Below are positions 16,960 through 25,789 of a DNA stretch of 64,000 nt, piece after piece. The stretch is from the NCBI GenBank assembly GCA_041740495.1, contig JBGSLW010000260.1, positions 1-64,000 on the forward strand. Reading direction: 5' to 3'. The translations under genes were made by a program, and so were the position numbers. Each line of letters starts with the position of its first letter. The stretch's first letter is position 1. The notes below the pieces were generated by a model. That model saw nothing but the letters and a program-made list of their open reading frames with translations, did not search any database and was not told the origin of the DNA. Source of the stretch: JANMEB01 sp041740495. GTDB taxonomy: Bacteria > Planctomycetota > Planctomycetia > Pirellulales > Pirellulaceae.

Positions 16960-18111
16960 CGACGCCTTGATGGAGTTCCCCTCCGATTTCCCTTTGACGG
17001 AATCTCGATGGAGGGTGACGGCCACGGTTTTTAGTCGGAAGTAGTTTTCCGACATATACAAAAACCCCTTCTGGCTGCCGCGCTCGCCCCACGAATTCTT
17101 GATCACGTAGTATTTGGCGCCGTTCTGGTCCTTGGCGATCCCGACCAGGTGCATCAGATGCTCTTCCCCGGTCGAGAAATTTTCAAACGTCGTTTGACGC
17201 ATCTCTTGGGTAACCGTTTGCTCTGGGCCAGGCGTCTTGGCGAAATCGGCGTTCCCCTCGGCCGGCAAGACGGCCACGCCGTTGTTCATTTGGAAACCTT
17301 GTTCGCTGACGTCGCCGTCCCAAGCCACCGAATACCCCTGTTCGATCGCCCGGTCGACCGCGGCCACCAGATCATCGATCGGAACGTTTTCGAATTGGCC
17401 TCCGGAGAAATTGTCCGGGCATTCCAGTGTGAACGACTCGCCGAACGGGTGATGCGTGTAGGATGTCAGGCCGACGTAATTCTTGGCGTCAAAGCCGATG
17501 CTCTCGGCGAACGACTTCGGCGTATACGTCTTGCCTTGATAGCTGAATTCCTGCGGAGCTTTGCCCAAATAGACATCCAGAACCGCGTTCGTCAGTTCGT
17601 CCCAGTTGCCGCTTGGCGCGCGCCGTTCTGCGAACGTCTTGGCCAGCCCCAAGAGCACGGCCTCCAACTCACCGTGGTCATGGCTAGTCGCCCCGTTGAT
17701 CAGACCCGAGTACACCTCGTCGGGCACGATCCCATGTTGGCTCACCGCCTGCATCAGGTCGTGCGACATCGCCCCTTCGCCGAAATTGGTCTTGCCCTGG
17801 CGAAGGATGTAATTGCGCACCTTGTCGACATAGGTGTTTCGGACGACGAAAATTTCCGACAGATCGTGAATTCCCTTGCCCATCCGCATCGCTTCCGATT
17901 CCAAAAACGACCCGGTGGCGAAGCACCAGCATGTTCCGGTGCGATCTTGGGACTTCACCGGAGTACATTCGACGCGATGAACGTCCGTAAACTGGTAGCC
18001 GGCTGGTTCGACTGGCGGCGCCGCCGCACTATCCTGCTGAGCCGCCGCGGACCAAGCTCCCCAAGCTCCTACGAGCATCGCCAATGCCAGGTTTCGAATT
18101 CGCACGATCAT
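16942..18111 (-). CDS. Exported papain-like peptidase (C1B, bleomycin hydrolase type)
   Basis: A 389-residue protein with a signal peptide (hydrophobic residues 8-20, likely cleavage after SAAAQ). The mature part is a C1 cysteine peptidase: oxyanion Gln55 in VKSQD, catalytic Cys61 in TGTCWCFATGSFLES, His near 320 (HLMHLVGI) and Asn near 339 (VIKNSWGERG). The large insertion between Cys and His and the SFLES and KNSWG contexts fit the bleomycin hydrolase/PepC branch, which is usually cytoplasmic; here it appears exported. The start at 18111 is chosen over a longer frame because GAGGG precedes it and the signal peptide begins there. Confidence 0.88.
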   Translation of the reverse strand: MIVRIRNLALAMLVGAWGAWSAAAQQDSAAAPPVEPAGYQFTDVHRVECTPVKSQDRTGTCWCFATGSFLESEAMRMGKGIHDLSEIFVVRNTYVDKVRNYILRQGKTNFGEGAMSHDLMQAVSQHGIVPDEVYSGLINGATSHDHGELEAVLLGLAKTFAERRAPSGNWDELTNAVLDVYLGKAPQEFSYQGKTYTPKSFAESIGFDAKNYVGLTSYTHHPFGESFTLECPDNFSGGQFENVPIDDLVAAVDRAIEQGYSVAWDGDVSEQGFQMNNGVAVLPAEGNADFAKTPGPEQTVTQEMRQTTFENFSTGEEHLMHLVGIAKDQNGAKYYVIKNSWGERGSQKGFLYMSENYFRLKTVAVTLHRDSVKGKSEGNSIKASTTTLQ

Positions 18112-18287
18112 ATTTCCCTCGCGATGGGTGAATAAACCAGAACTTCGACATGATATCATAACCGCTCCGGACGGAAACCAAACGCCTTGGTCGTGGCGGC
18201 GGAAATCTCGTCCCCAGGCTCGCGGCGGGCTTCGCGGGGCTCCAACGCCCGGATCTTGGATGTTGGACCGGCAGCGATTGCAATGTC

Positions 18288-20294
18288 TCAATCCAAATCC
18301 AACTGTTTGAAAAGTGGCAGGTGGCGGTAATACACCTCCAAAATGCAGACCGCCATCGCCGTGGCGAAGATGCGACCTCCTCCGCGTGAAGCCCAATAAT
18401 CTTCATCCGGATCCCAACTGCCGGCGTCCGTCCCCTTTGTCTCCTGCGACAAGATCAGGATGTCTTTGATCTGATCGTTCCAGCGTTTCCAAGCCGTCCC
18501 GCCAAAATGGTGCATCACCTGCGTGGCGTAATACCAATAGTACAGATTGAATTCGCCGTCCGCCGGTGCGTGATTCTGGGAGAGCCAATCGACCGCCAAC
18601 ATCAGACGCGGATCATCCTTGCGCCACCCCAAGTACATCCGGCAGAGAATCCCCTCGGCGGTCATCGACGCGGTCGGCTCGTGATTGGCTTGATACCGAT
18701 ACAGAACGCCGTCGCGGCGGTACCGCTCGCTGACGTCACCACCACCCCTCCCTTTCGATGTGCTGGCAAGGTCCAGGTAATAGTCCGCCAGCTGCAATGT
18801 GTCCGGGTCGACTGCCAGGCCGGGCCCTGACATCCGAGCACTCTGTAACGCCATCAGCTGCCATCCCAAGACACTGGTGTCCCCTTCCTGGTTGGGAACA
18901 TACCGCCAGCCGCCGGCCCGATGCTGGGCTCGTTCGATGAAATGGATCGCGCGCTGCGCCGGGTCGCGCAGTTTGGCATCCCCGGTCAGAGCAAACGCTT
19001 CGATCAGATCGATCGTGGCTTGCCCGTGCGCGTACATCCCGGCTTCGTTGTCCAAGCCTGCCCGCAAGTCGCCGTCCGTTTTCTGGTGCTCCAACAGCCA
19101 GTTCAAGCCCTTGGCCACCGTCTCCTTATAGACGCCAGACTCGTGGGTTTGTCCCGCTCCCAAAAAAGGCAACAACGCCAAAGCGGTGGCCGCCGCATCC
19201 CCTGCGTTGTTCCGCCGGTCGTGGTTTTCCCAATCATTCAGACTCCAACTGCCGTCGCGATTTTGCACCGACGCCAGCCACCGCAAACCGCGCGACACCG
19301 CCGCCTCGGTCAGCATGGAGCCCCCCTCTTTGCGGACGATGTCGGCTCGCACACGTGGATCGCGAACCGCCAGCGACCGAGTCGGCCCGGCCCGCGTCGT
19401 GATACTTCGTTTGACCGCCTCCAAGTCGGGGGGCGGCACCACCGGCGAATCGTCGACCAGCAGTTCGGCCGCATCTTGTTCAGCTCGCAATTTGAATTCC
19501 CGCAGCTCGCGATCGCCCATTTCCAACAGCGGTTCCGGCAATAAGTCGTCCTGCAACGTGTCTTCCAGGTGAATCACGTGCTCGTCACCCCCTGGCTGGT
19601 CCGACCGATCGAGGAATGTCGTGATCGTGATCGCTTCGTGGATCACATCCTGCGGCAGAAAGATCAGCGCCAACAGCAACAACAAGATCAAGTGCAGCAG
19701 CAAACTGACCAGCCAGGCCGGCATCGCGTCGAAGCGATCCCGCATGCTGCGCCGCAAGTGAGGCTGCCCGCCGGTGCGAACCGCGCGCTCGCGCGGATCG
19801 TTCCCAGGATGCAGTGGCACCAATCCGGCCCCCCGCCTCCGCGGATCGGTCGTTGGGCGATGCGGCGCGGAGGCCGATCGTTCGCGCCCCAACCCCTCGC
19901 TTTGCAACTGCGCCACCGCCTGCGCCTGTGCCGCGGTCAACTCGACGCACGTCTCGCACCGCCAACAGTTTGCCAGCGAAACCGACAATCGCATCGAGAC
20001 CGGAGCATGGCATTCCGGGCACTCGCATAGTATCAGCGTCCCTTCCAACCACACAGGTCCGTCGGGAGTGTCGATCCGCTGACGGCAGGCGGCGTCGAGC
20101 GCCAACCCCGCCTCGTGCCGTATCGGCGCATGGGAGACCGATGCACCGGTCTCAACACCTTCGACTTCCAAGGAAGCCCGCGGAATCCGACGCTCGTCCC
20201 CCACCGGCAAGTCGGCCAATCGATCGACGCGATTCTGCAAGATCCGGTCAGCAGTCTCCGTCGTGGTGGACTTCGTTCGAATCATTGCTCTCAT
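18288..20294 (-). CDS. Zinc ribbon, membrane anchor and squalene-cyclase-repeat protein
   Basis: A 668-residue protein of three parts. Residues 90-115 hold two CxxC pairs (CECPEC and CWRCETC), a zinc ribbon. Near residues 190-215 is a single strong membrane helix. From about 320 to the end are prenyltransferase/squalene oxidase-type repeats (GLRWLASVQNRDGSW, GLNWLLEHQKTDGD, AIHFIERAQHRAGGW). The catalytic Asp motif of true terpene cyclases is not seen, so it is likely a structural alpha-alpha toroid rather than a cyclase. The toroid would lie outside the cytoplasm and the ribbon inside. The arrangement recurs in planctomycetes; its function is unknown. Confidence 0.75.
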   Translation of the reverse strand: MRAMIRTKSTTTETADRILQNRVDRLADLPVGDERRIPRASLEVEGVETGASVSHAPIRHEAGLALDAACRQRIDTPDGPVWLEGTLILCECPECHAPVSMRLSVSLANCWRCETCVELTAAQAQAVAQLQSEGLGRERSASAPHRPTTDPRRRGAGLVPLHPGNDPRERAVRTGGQPHLRRSMRDRFDAMPAWLVSLLLHLILLLLLALIFLPQDVIHEAITITTFLDRSDQPGGDEHVIHLEDTLQDDLLPEPLLEMGDRELREFKLRAEQDAAELLVDDSPVVPPPDLEAVKRSITTRAGPTRSLAVRDPRVRADIVRKEGGSMLTEAAVSRGLRWLASVQNRDGSWSLNDWENHDRRNNAGDAAATALALLPFLGAGQTHESGVYKETVAKGLNWLLEHQKTDGDLRAGLDNEAGMYAHGQATIDLIEAFALTGDAKLRDPAQRAIHFIERAQHRAGGWRYVPNQEGDTSVLGWQLMALQSARMSGPGLAVDPDTLQLADYYLDLASTSKGRGGGDVSERYRRDGVLYRYQANHEPTASMTAEGILCRMYLGWRKDDPRLMLAVDWLSQNHAPADGEFNLYYWYYATQVMHHFGGTAWKRWNDQIKDILILSQETKGTDAGSWDPDEDYWASRGGGRIFATAMAVCILEVYYRHLPLFKQLDLD

Positions 20295-20315
20295 CCACAG
20301 GACCCGTACCGCAGC

Positions 20316-20418
20316 CTATTGTATCCTACCCCCCCCGTCGTACGACTCTCCGAGTCGCACAAGTCGTCGGACGACTCTCCGAGTCGTACCTATTGTAGTA
20401 CTACTCTCCAAGTCTTAC
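20316..20418. repeat. Array of three GACTCTCC-AGTC palindromes
   Basis: Three related 20-21-base units sit at 20340-20360, 20370-20389 and 20398-20418; each pairs GACT with AGTC around a short centre. CCTATTGTA occurs before and inside the array (20316 and 20389). It lies just upstream of the cyclase-repeat gene start (20294). The rest of 20295-20783 has no gene apart from the P1 repeat. Confidence 0.75.
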
Positions 20419-20562
20419 TAATCTCGCGCTACCGTTCACGCGCCGGCGGGCTGACGCATTTTTCGGTTCGAAAGGGCAATCTGCAAGGTACGCCAACTCC
20501 AATAAATGGGCCTGCCCCTCTCCAGGTGAACCATTCTGTCGTTCGCCCCGTGAACGCCTACT

Positions 20563-20695
20563 AGGCTTTGTCCCAAATCATCAGCCGCATGGCGCTAGCC
20601 TGCGGTTTCTTCGCGCATTCAACACCGGAAACCGCAGGCTAGTGCCATGCGGCTAATCGCATTGGGACGCGAAACTGTGTTTTAGGACAAAGCCT
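20563..20695. repeat. Complete palindromic repeat with terminal inverted repeats (family P1)
   Basis: AGGCTTTGTCC (20563-20573) is the exact inverse of GGACAAAGCCT (20685-20695). Inside, a long near-perfect stem (20583-20609 with 20627-20654) encloses a 17-base loop. Related copies lie at 1-97 (truncated) and 63357-63422 (stem only), and a lone end at 21907-21917. No coding capacity, so it resembles a MITE or a large REP-type element; no clear target duplication is visible. Confidence 0.85.
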
Positions 20696-20783
20696 GGTCT
20701 CGCTGGCAACCCACACGATTACAGCGCCTGCCATCCGCCTGATCTTGCAGTGATTCCGCAAAAAATGTGAAATGCCGGACCGA

Positions 20784-21896
20784 TTACCGAATCCGCAAGG
20801 CGTACCGGCGGAATTCCCCCTCCACCTCCTCCGTCGAGCCCGGAAGGAACTCGGACAGTCCGCGTTTCTCGCTGCGCTCGCCGGATCCCTCCGTCGGAGG
20901 CGATAACGACGCCGTCCGCGCATCCTGCTGCAAATAACTAACGAACTCGTGCGGGTACCGTCGCAACAAAAAGTGGCACCAAGCCCACGCCAGCGAATAG
21001 CGCGCCGCCGCTTGCCTCGAATCCAAGAAGGCCTCATCATCGGCCAGGTAATCGCTGAGTCGCGTTGCTCGAGTCTCCTGAATCGCCCCCTGCAACAGCG
21101 GAACCCGCACCGGATTCGTGACCCCGGGCTTCCGCCACAGATTGGGATCGTAGGGGGACGCGCCCTCGAAGTACACCGCCAGCCCTTCGCTCACCCACCG
21201 CGGGTGTTGGGCCAGCCGAACTTGCATCCCGCTGTTCATCATCAATTGGTGCGTCGTCTCGTGCACCAGGTTCGTAGCGACCTGACTGGCAAAGGCCTGG
21301 GAGAGCGCTGTATTGCGAGCCACCATTTCCCGCCAGGCCGGCGCCGGGTCAGCCGAAACCGCCACCCAATTCGAATGCATGCCGTAGAACGCCGGCGGCG
21401 GCGCAGCATCCGTCCCGAATTCCTCCGCGCTGAGCCGTGCGTACGCCTCCGCGTCGCGAAGCACGACGGCAACGAGCGGCGCCTCCGGACGAGCCAGGTT
21501 CCATCCGTGCTCGGCCCATAACGCAAAAAACTGCAAGTGGACTCGCTCCAACAACTGCAGATACGGCCTGGCTTGCGAACTGGGAAGATCGCTGATCAAC
21601 AAGAAATGTTCGGATTGCATCGCCCGGCAGTTGGAGAACCGCCCCAGCAAGACGGCTTCCAATTCCTCGACCGGCAACAGTCGCGATTCGCTCGCCCGCC
21701 AATCGCGCACCTCCGCGCAGGGAATTTCCCAAATGCGTTGATCGACGCCGCGAAACCAAACTTGACATGAATCCCGCGCCAGTAACTCGCCCTGCAGAAC
21801 CGTCGGCCGACCGCCGAGCCTGCAGTGGAGTTCATCGGCAGCGACCTCAGGCAAACCGCACCAAATTAGTCCGGTCCAGACGCCCAACATCCACAT
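20784..21896 (-). CDS. Exported DUF1570-type metallopeptidase-like protein
   Basis: A 370-residue protein with a signal peptide (WMLGVWTGLIWCGL, cleavage near EVAADEL). The core has a zinc-peptidase motif HETTH near residue 211 and a downstream Glu in SEGLAVYFEG, the gluzincin pattern found in DUF1570 proteins common in planctomycetes. It ends in a short Glu/Arg-rich tail. The start is uncertain: ATG 21896 gives a clean signal peptide, but an ATG at 21989 overlaps the upstream gene stop by 4 nt (ATGA) and would add 31 residues. The added segment is partly made from a repeat end, which favours the shorter form. Confidence 0.8.
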   Translation of the reverse strand: MWMLGVWTGLIWCGLPEVAADELHCRLGGRPTVLQGELLARDSCQVWFRGVDQRIWEIPCAEVRDWRASESRLLPVEELEAVLLGRFSNCRAMQSEHFLLISDLPSSQARPYLQLLERVHLQFFALWAEHGWNLARPEAPLVAVVLRDAEAYARLSAEEFGTDAAPPPAFYGMHSNWVAVSADPAPAWREMVARNTALSQAFASQVATNLVHETTHQLMMNSGMQVRLAQHPRWVSEGLAVYFEGASPYDPNLWRKPGVTNPVRVPLLQGAIQETRATRLSDYLADDEAFLDSRQAAARYSLAWAWCHFLLRRYPHEFVSYLQQDARTASLSPPTEGSGERSEKRGLSEFLPGSTEEVEGEFRRYALRIR

Positions 21897-21906
21897 CCAC
21901 CGAACC

Positions 21907-21917
21907 AGGCTTTGTCC
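21907..21917. repeat. Solo terminal end of P1 repeat
   Basis: AGGCTTTGTCC followed by CAAAAC and GAAAC repeats the outer end of the complete P1 element. The matching opposite end is absent. It lies 11 bases upstream of the preferred start of the DUF1570 gene. Confidence 0.6.
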
Positions 21918-21985
21918 CAAAACCGAAACCAGCACAAAGCGATTTTTGGGGACGACGCCTAACGCAAATTGCAATGCACCGGAGA

Positions 21986-23485
21986 TCATTGCCTGCCCCC
22001 TGGGTTGGAGCGCGAGGCCGCTCGCCCGCCGTTGCCCCGTCGCCTGCCGCGAACCGCCCGACCGACTTTGTGTAGCCAACGCAACGGCAAGGGAGGTCGC
22101 GGATGAGGCGGATGGACCACTTCCCCCTTGAACCGACCGCTGAACAATCCATCCGCCACGAAGTACCGAAACGGGATCCCATGTGTCTGAAACCAGTAGC
22201 CGTAGACAAGCGCGTCGCTCCGGTTCTCGGCCGGCGAAAGCGTCGCAGCCAGCAGCCGCAGTGCCTCGGCATGGTCGGCCGGCTGGTAGATGCCTCGGAA
22301 GCCCCGGTAATAGCAGGTTCCCAGCAACAACGAGGGGCGTCCCCAATACAAGGCCTCGATCCCGAGACTCGAGCCGAACGTGACGACCTTCTCCGCCTCG
22401 CGCATCAACTGATAACTGTCGACGGGGTCGTCGGCCGGAATCAACTCGACTTGCGGATGTCGAATCTCCCGTAGTCTTCGCAGGTCGGCGTTGGTCTGTC
22501 CCTTCAAATTCGGATGGACGCGGATGTACATTCGCAGGGCAGGATTCCCCGCCGGGAAATCGCGCACGATGTTTTCGATCCCGTCCACCTGGCTGGCATA
22601 AAATGGCGCCCGCCAGCTGTCGCCGATCGCAGCAAACTCGTCCTCCGACGACGTGAACAGCACGACATTCCGACGCTTCGTATCCCAGCCGGCAGGGAGA
22701 GCCCCGCGAGTCTGTTCTTTCACAAACGAATGCCACGCTCGTTCGGTTCGAGCCACCCGATCCTGGAACCACGTCCCGGCGATCCGAGCTCGCTCCTCGG
22801 GTTCATGCGGCGAACGTTCCCAAGCCTCTCGCATACGCTCCTGGAGATACTCGATGTCGTGCGGCAAGCGATTGCGAAAAATCTGATAATGCCCCGGATC
22901 GCAACCGCGTTCGTGGATCCAACAATCGACGCCGGCAGCCTGGCAAGCGCGCAGTACCGCGCGGACCGACGCAAAACGCCCATTGAAGACGTACACGCGA
23001 TCGGGCCGTCGCCGCCGGAGGGATTCCAGCACCTGCTGGTAAGTCGCCCAGGCCGCTCGCATCAACCGTTCCACCAGATCGCAGTGGGCGTCGAGCGCCG
23101 GACTCGGGTCACGCGTCAGGGATATCAGCGACGAAGCCACTGCGTAGCCGATATCGAATTCGTCCAGCCGAAACCGCTTCAGGTCCTCGATAACTCGAAA
23201 CGTCGTTGCCGCCGCCAGTTGCTCCATTTCGATGCGACCCGTCAGCTCACGGGTCCGCACCCGCCCGGACAATAACTTGAGTCCGGCTCGCCGCCGACCG
23301 ACGCACGAACCGCACGCCGCCGCGCTAGGGCCGGAATTGAAGTCGCAACAGGGGAGCCCGCCGTGGCAAGCGAGCATCTCGACAGCGTCCCCCTCGTCCA
23401 AGTGCCGCTGCATGATCTCGAGCTCGGTCTCGAAATGCGGCGCCACCGTGGCTAAGGGTGAGACAACGACAATCTGCAGTGGCAC
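21986..23485 (-). CDS. Capsule polysaccharide biosynthesis-type protein
   Basis: A 499-residue protein resembling capsule polysaccharide export/biosynthesis or surface carbohydrate transferases with a GT-B-like C-terminal half: RRNVVLFTSSEDEF opens it, RVHPNLKG and VVTFGSSLGIEALYWGRPSLLLG follow, the latter typical of the donor-binding side. The N-terminal half has several cysteines (HGGLPCCDF, CGSCVGRR). The GTG at 23485 is preferred because GAGGT lies 7 nt upstream; a TTG at 23527 is possible. It follows the glycosyltransferase gene by 28 nt and overlaps the frame of the next gene, implying one operon for a surface glycan. Confidence 0.75.
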   Translation of the reverse strand: MPLQIVVVSPLATVAPHFETELEIMQRHLDEGDAVEMLACHGGLPCCDFNSGPSAAACGSCVGRRRAGLKLLSGRVRTRELTGRIEMEQLAAATTFRVIEDLKRFRLDEFDIGYAVASSLISLTRDPSPALDAHCDLVERLMRAAWATYQQVLESLRRRRPDRVYVFNGRFASVRAVLRACQAAGVDCWIHERGCDPGHYQIFRNRLPHDIEYLQERMREAWERSPHEPEERARIAGTWFQDRVARTERAWHSFVKEQTRGALPAGWDTKRRNVVLFTSSEDEFAAIGDSWRAPFYASQVDGIENIVRDFPAGNPALRMYIRVHPNLKGQTNADLRRLREIRHPQVELIPADDPVDSYQLMREAEKVVTFGSSLGIEALYWGRPSLLLGTCYYRGFRGIYQPADHAEALRLLAATLSPAENRSDALVYGYWFQTHGIPFRYFVADGLFSGRFKGEVVHPPHPRPPLPLRWLHKVGRAVRGRRRGNGGRAASRSNPGGRQ

Positions 23486-23513
23486 GGCTCGCACCTCGCG
23501 CTGGCAAAAATAG

Positions 23514-24470
23514 TCAACTCGAACCAACCGCCCGCCCAGTCACCCCCCGCAACCACCGGCCCCAACGCGTTGAGCGCGTCTCCGGCGGATGGCTCGGAGG
23601 GACTCGAAACACATGCTGCCAGGTCCACGCATCCGCAGACGCCAATGGTTCGATCCATTCATTGCTCCGGCTGGAATCCCACTCTCTGGAATCCATCCGC
23701 CCGACCGGCAAACAAGCCAACGGCGACTCGGCCGATGTCGTGTGCGTCGCCCCCGCACCAAACCCCAAGTTGCTCACAAGATTCTCACCAGGCAACACTG
23801 TCCAAGCACGATGCCGCCAGCCGGCGAACATCCAGGGATAATCCCAGCTGTCGATCGCGCCCACGGCCTGCGCATCCAATTGCCTCCGCCAGTACGCCCT
23901 CTCCTCCGGATCAGGACAGATCTCGCGAAATCGCCCGCTCTCGCGGAATTCCGGCCAGCCAGGCATCTCCAAGTCATACCGGTCCCAGGCGCGACGCCAC
24001 GATGCCCAGCCCCAAATGTGGGCGTATTTGGAGAAGTAATAAGGATTCGCAACGCCGCCCGGCCTTTGGAAATTGTCGCCGCTGATCATCAAGACGCGCG
24101 GATCGTCGGCGTAGCGAGTCAACATCCGCTCGCAGAACGGAAAGAAATCCGGCGCCGGGAGGCAGTCGTCCTCCAGGATGATCATTCGCTCACAATGGTC
24201 GAACCCCCACGAAATGCCCGATGCCATCCGCTGCTTGCAACCGAGATTGGTCTCCGCAATGCAAGTTTCCAGTTCGCAGGGCCAATCGACAGCTGTGGCG
24301 ATCCGCCGAACTTCTTCGACCAAATGTCGATCGGCGGGCCGATCCGCTCGAGGTCCATCCTGCACCACCAGCAGCCTCCGCGGCCGCTGCGCGCGAATCG
24401 TCTCAAACACTCGGGCCGTGAGCTCCGGGCGATTGAACACGCAAAACAAAATTGGAGTCGCCAGCGACAT
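23514..24470 (-). CDS. GT-A type glycosyltransferase
   Basis: A 318-residue glycosyltransferase of the GT2/GNT-I-like fold. It starts TPILFCVFNRPELTARVFE, a typical nucleotide-sugar-binding strand, and has the metal-binding acidic motif ILEDDCLPAPDFF near residue 100. ERMIILEDD together with WGWASWRRAWDRYD is seen in bacterial proteins of this type. No membrane segment, so it should act at the cytoplasmic face. It leads the minus-strand operon with the capsule-type protein. Donor and acceptor cannot be told from sequence. Confidence 0.82.
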   Translation of the reverse strand: MSLATPILFCVFNRPELTARVFETIRAQRPRRLLVVQDGPRADRPADRHLVEEVRRIATAVDWPCELETCIAETNLGCKQRMASGISWGFDHCERMIILEDDCLPAPDFFPFCERMLTRYADDPRVLMISGDNFQRPGGVANPYYFSKYAHIWGWASWRRAWDRYDLEMPGWPEFRESGRFREICPDPEERAYWRRQLDAQAVGAIDSWDYPWMFAGWRHRAWTVLPGENLVSNLGFGAGATHTTSAESPLACLPVGRMDSREWDSSRSNEWIEPLASADAWTWQHVFRVPPSHPPETRSTRWGRWLRGVTGRAVGSS

Positions 24471-24503
24471 AACGCTTCATGGTTTCAAATTCAATTTCAC
24501 CTT

Positions 24504-24607
24504 CCCGCGGCTATTAACGACGCGCCTTGTACCCGCGGGAACACTACCGTTGCTCCAAATCTTTTCACCCTCCCGCGGCTGTTAACGACGCGCCTGTGCC
24601 CGCGGGA
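24504..24607. repeat. Two copies of a 36-37-bp CCCGCGG palindrome in a divergent spacer
   Basis: Copies at 24504-24540 and 24572-24607 share CCCGCGGCT, then TTAACGACGCGCC, then CCCGCGGGA, forming a CCCGCGG/CCGCGGG stem. The surrounding 24471-24995 spacer between outward-facing genes holds no other gene. A stretch near 24837-24880 resembles 20433-20480 and 26790-26830, a third diffuse repeat type. Confidence 0.75.
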
Positions 24608-24995
24608 GGGTCGGCTGCACGACGCAGCCGGGGAGGGCTCCTCCACCACCCACCCTGCTAGCAAACAACTCCGCTTCCAACCCACCGCCGCGGCAGCCTA
24701 CTGCAGACCGCCCCCCCGGCTCAAGACCGTTTGACGTCGCTCTTTACGTTCCCAAACGAATCTGCTAAATCCTCAAGTCGAGCGCGCTGCGGCGGCGGGC
24801 CTCTAGGTCCAGGCCTGTCCCCTGCCAGCGCCGTCCGTAACCGTTCGCGAGCCAGAGGTCTGACGCGTTTTTCGGCCGGTTTGCCAAACACAAAGCAACA
24901 GTGCACTCCGAAAAACGGGTCGGACCCCCGAGAAAGTGAGCCAAACGTGGTCCACTCCAGTGAACGCTCGAGCGCCATGGCAAGGAGGCAGGGGA

Positions 24996-25760
24996 ATGAG
25001 TTGGAGTCTGTTTCGCCGGAAGTCGCGGGCGGCCGCGATGCCCCCGCCTGGACTGCGAACCCAATTGCCGGATGCAACGTCCGACGAGCTGGCAACGATT
25101 CGTAGTGTACGCATGTACACCATGACGTCTCCGGAGCGGATTCTGGCCTTGATCCGAGCCGTGCGGTATGTCGTCGAGCAACAAATTCCTGGCGACTTCG
25201 TCGAATGCGGCGTGTGGCGGGGAGGCAGCGTTCTGGCAATGCTCAGGACCCTCCGCGAGCTGGGGGACTGCCAACGCACGATCTGGATGTACGACACCTT
25301 TGAAGGGATGTCCCCGCCGACCGCCAGCGATGTCGACTTTCGAGGCAACGCGGCCGATGGGTTATTGGCCAGCCAGTCGCGCGAAGACCCCGACTCGATC
25401 TGGTGTTATTCGGCGCTCGAGGACGTTCGCCGGACTCTGGCGACCAGCGACTATCCCCAGGAACGACTGCGGTTCGTCCCCGGCCCGGTCGAGGCCACTT
25501 TGCCCAGCGGACCGCTGCCCAACTCGATCGCGCTCTTGCGGCTTGATACCGATTGGTACGAATCCACGCTTCTGGAAATGCAGGTGTTGTTCCCTCGGCT
25601 GGAAGACCGCGGCGTCTTGATCGTTGACGACTACGGCCATTGGCGTGGCTGCCGGCGCGCGGTGGATGAATACTTCTCGCAAGAACAGATCGGGATGTAC
25701 CTGCACCGGATCGATTACACCGGCCGGATGGGAATCCACCGTCGATTGGCAGCAGCTTGA
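24996..25760 (+). CDS. TylF/MycF-like O-methyltransferase
   Basis: A 254-residue SAM-dependent methyltransferase of the macrocin O-methyltransferase (TylF) family. The SAM motif is GDFVECGVWRGGS, and the metal-binding acidic residues lie in LRLDTDWYEST and VLIVDDYGHWRGC. In surface glycan clusters such enzymes methylate sugar hydroxyls. The start is fixed by a perfect AGGAGG at 24983-24988; the longer frame from 24936 is ignored. It is followed after 29 nt by a second methyltransferase and is divergent from the glycan operon, so it may methylate that glycan. Confidence 0.88.
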   Translation: MSWSLFRRKSRAAAMPPPGLRTQLPDATSDELATIRSVRMYTMTSPERILALIRAVRYVVEQQIPGDFVECGVWRGGSVLAMLRTLRELGDCQRTIWMYDTFEGMSPPTASDVDFRGNAADGLLASQSREDPDSIWCYSALEDVRRTLATSDYPQERLRFVPGPVEATLPSGPLPNSIALLRLDTDWYESTLLEMQVLFPRLEDRGVLIVDDYGHWRGCRRAVDEYFSQEQIGMYLHRIDYTGRMGIHRRLAAA

Positions 25761-25789
25761 ACAGGGTACGTTGCGGCGCGAAGGTCCTT

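Noticed and set aside
16810..17034. Open frame across tRNA-Glu
   Set aside because: It covers a complete tRNA cloverleaf; coding is implausible.
18288..20294. Genuine terpene (squalene-hopene) cyclase
   Set aside because: The catalytic Asp-rich motif of cyclases was not found, and a zinc ribbon and single membrane helix precede the repeats.
20316..20418. Possible CRISPR array
   Set aside because: Only three imperfect palindromic units with short irregular spacing and no spacers of constant length; no cas genes nearby.
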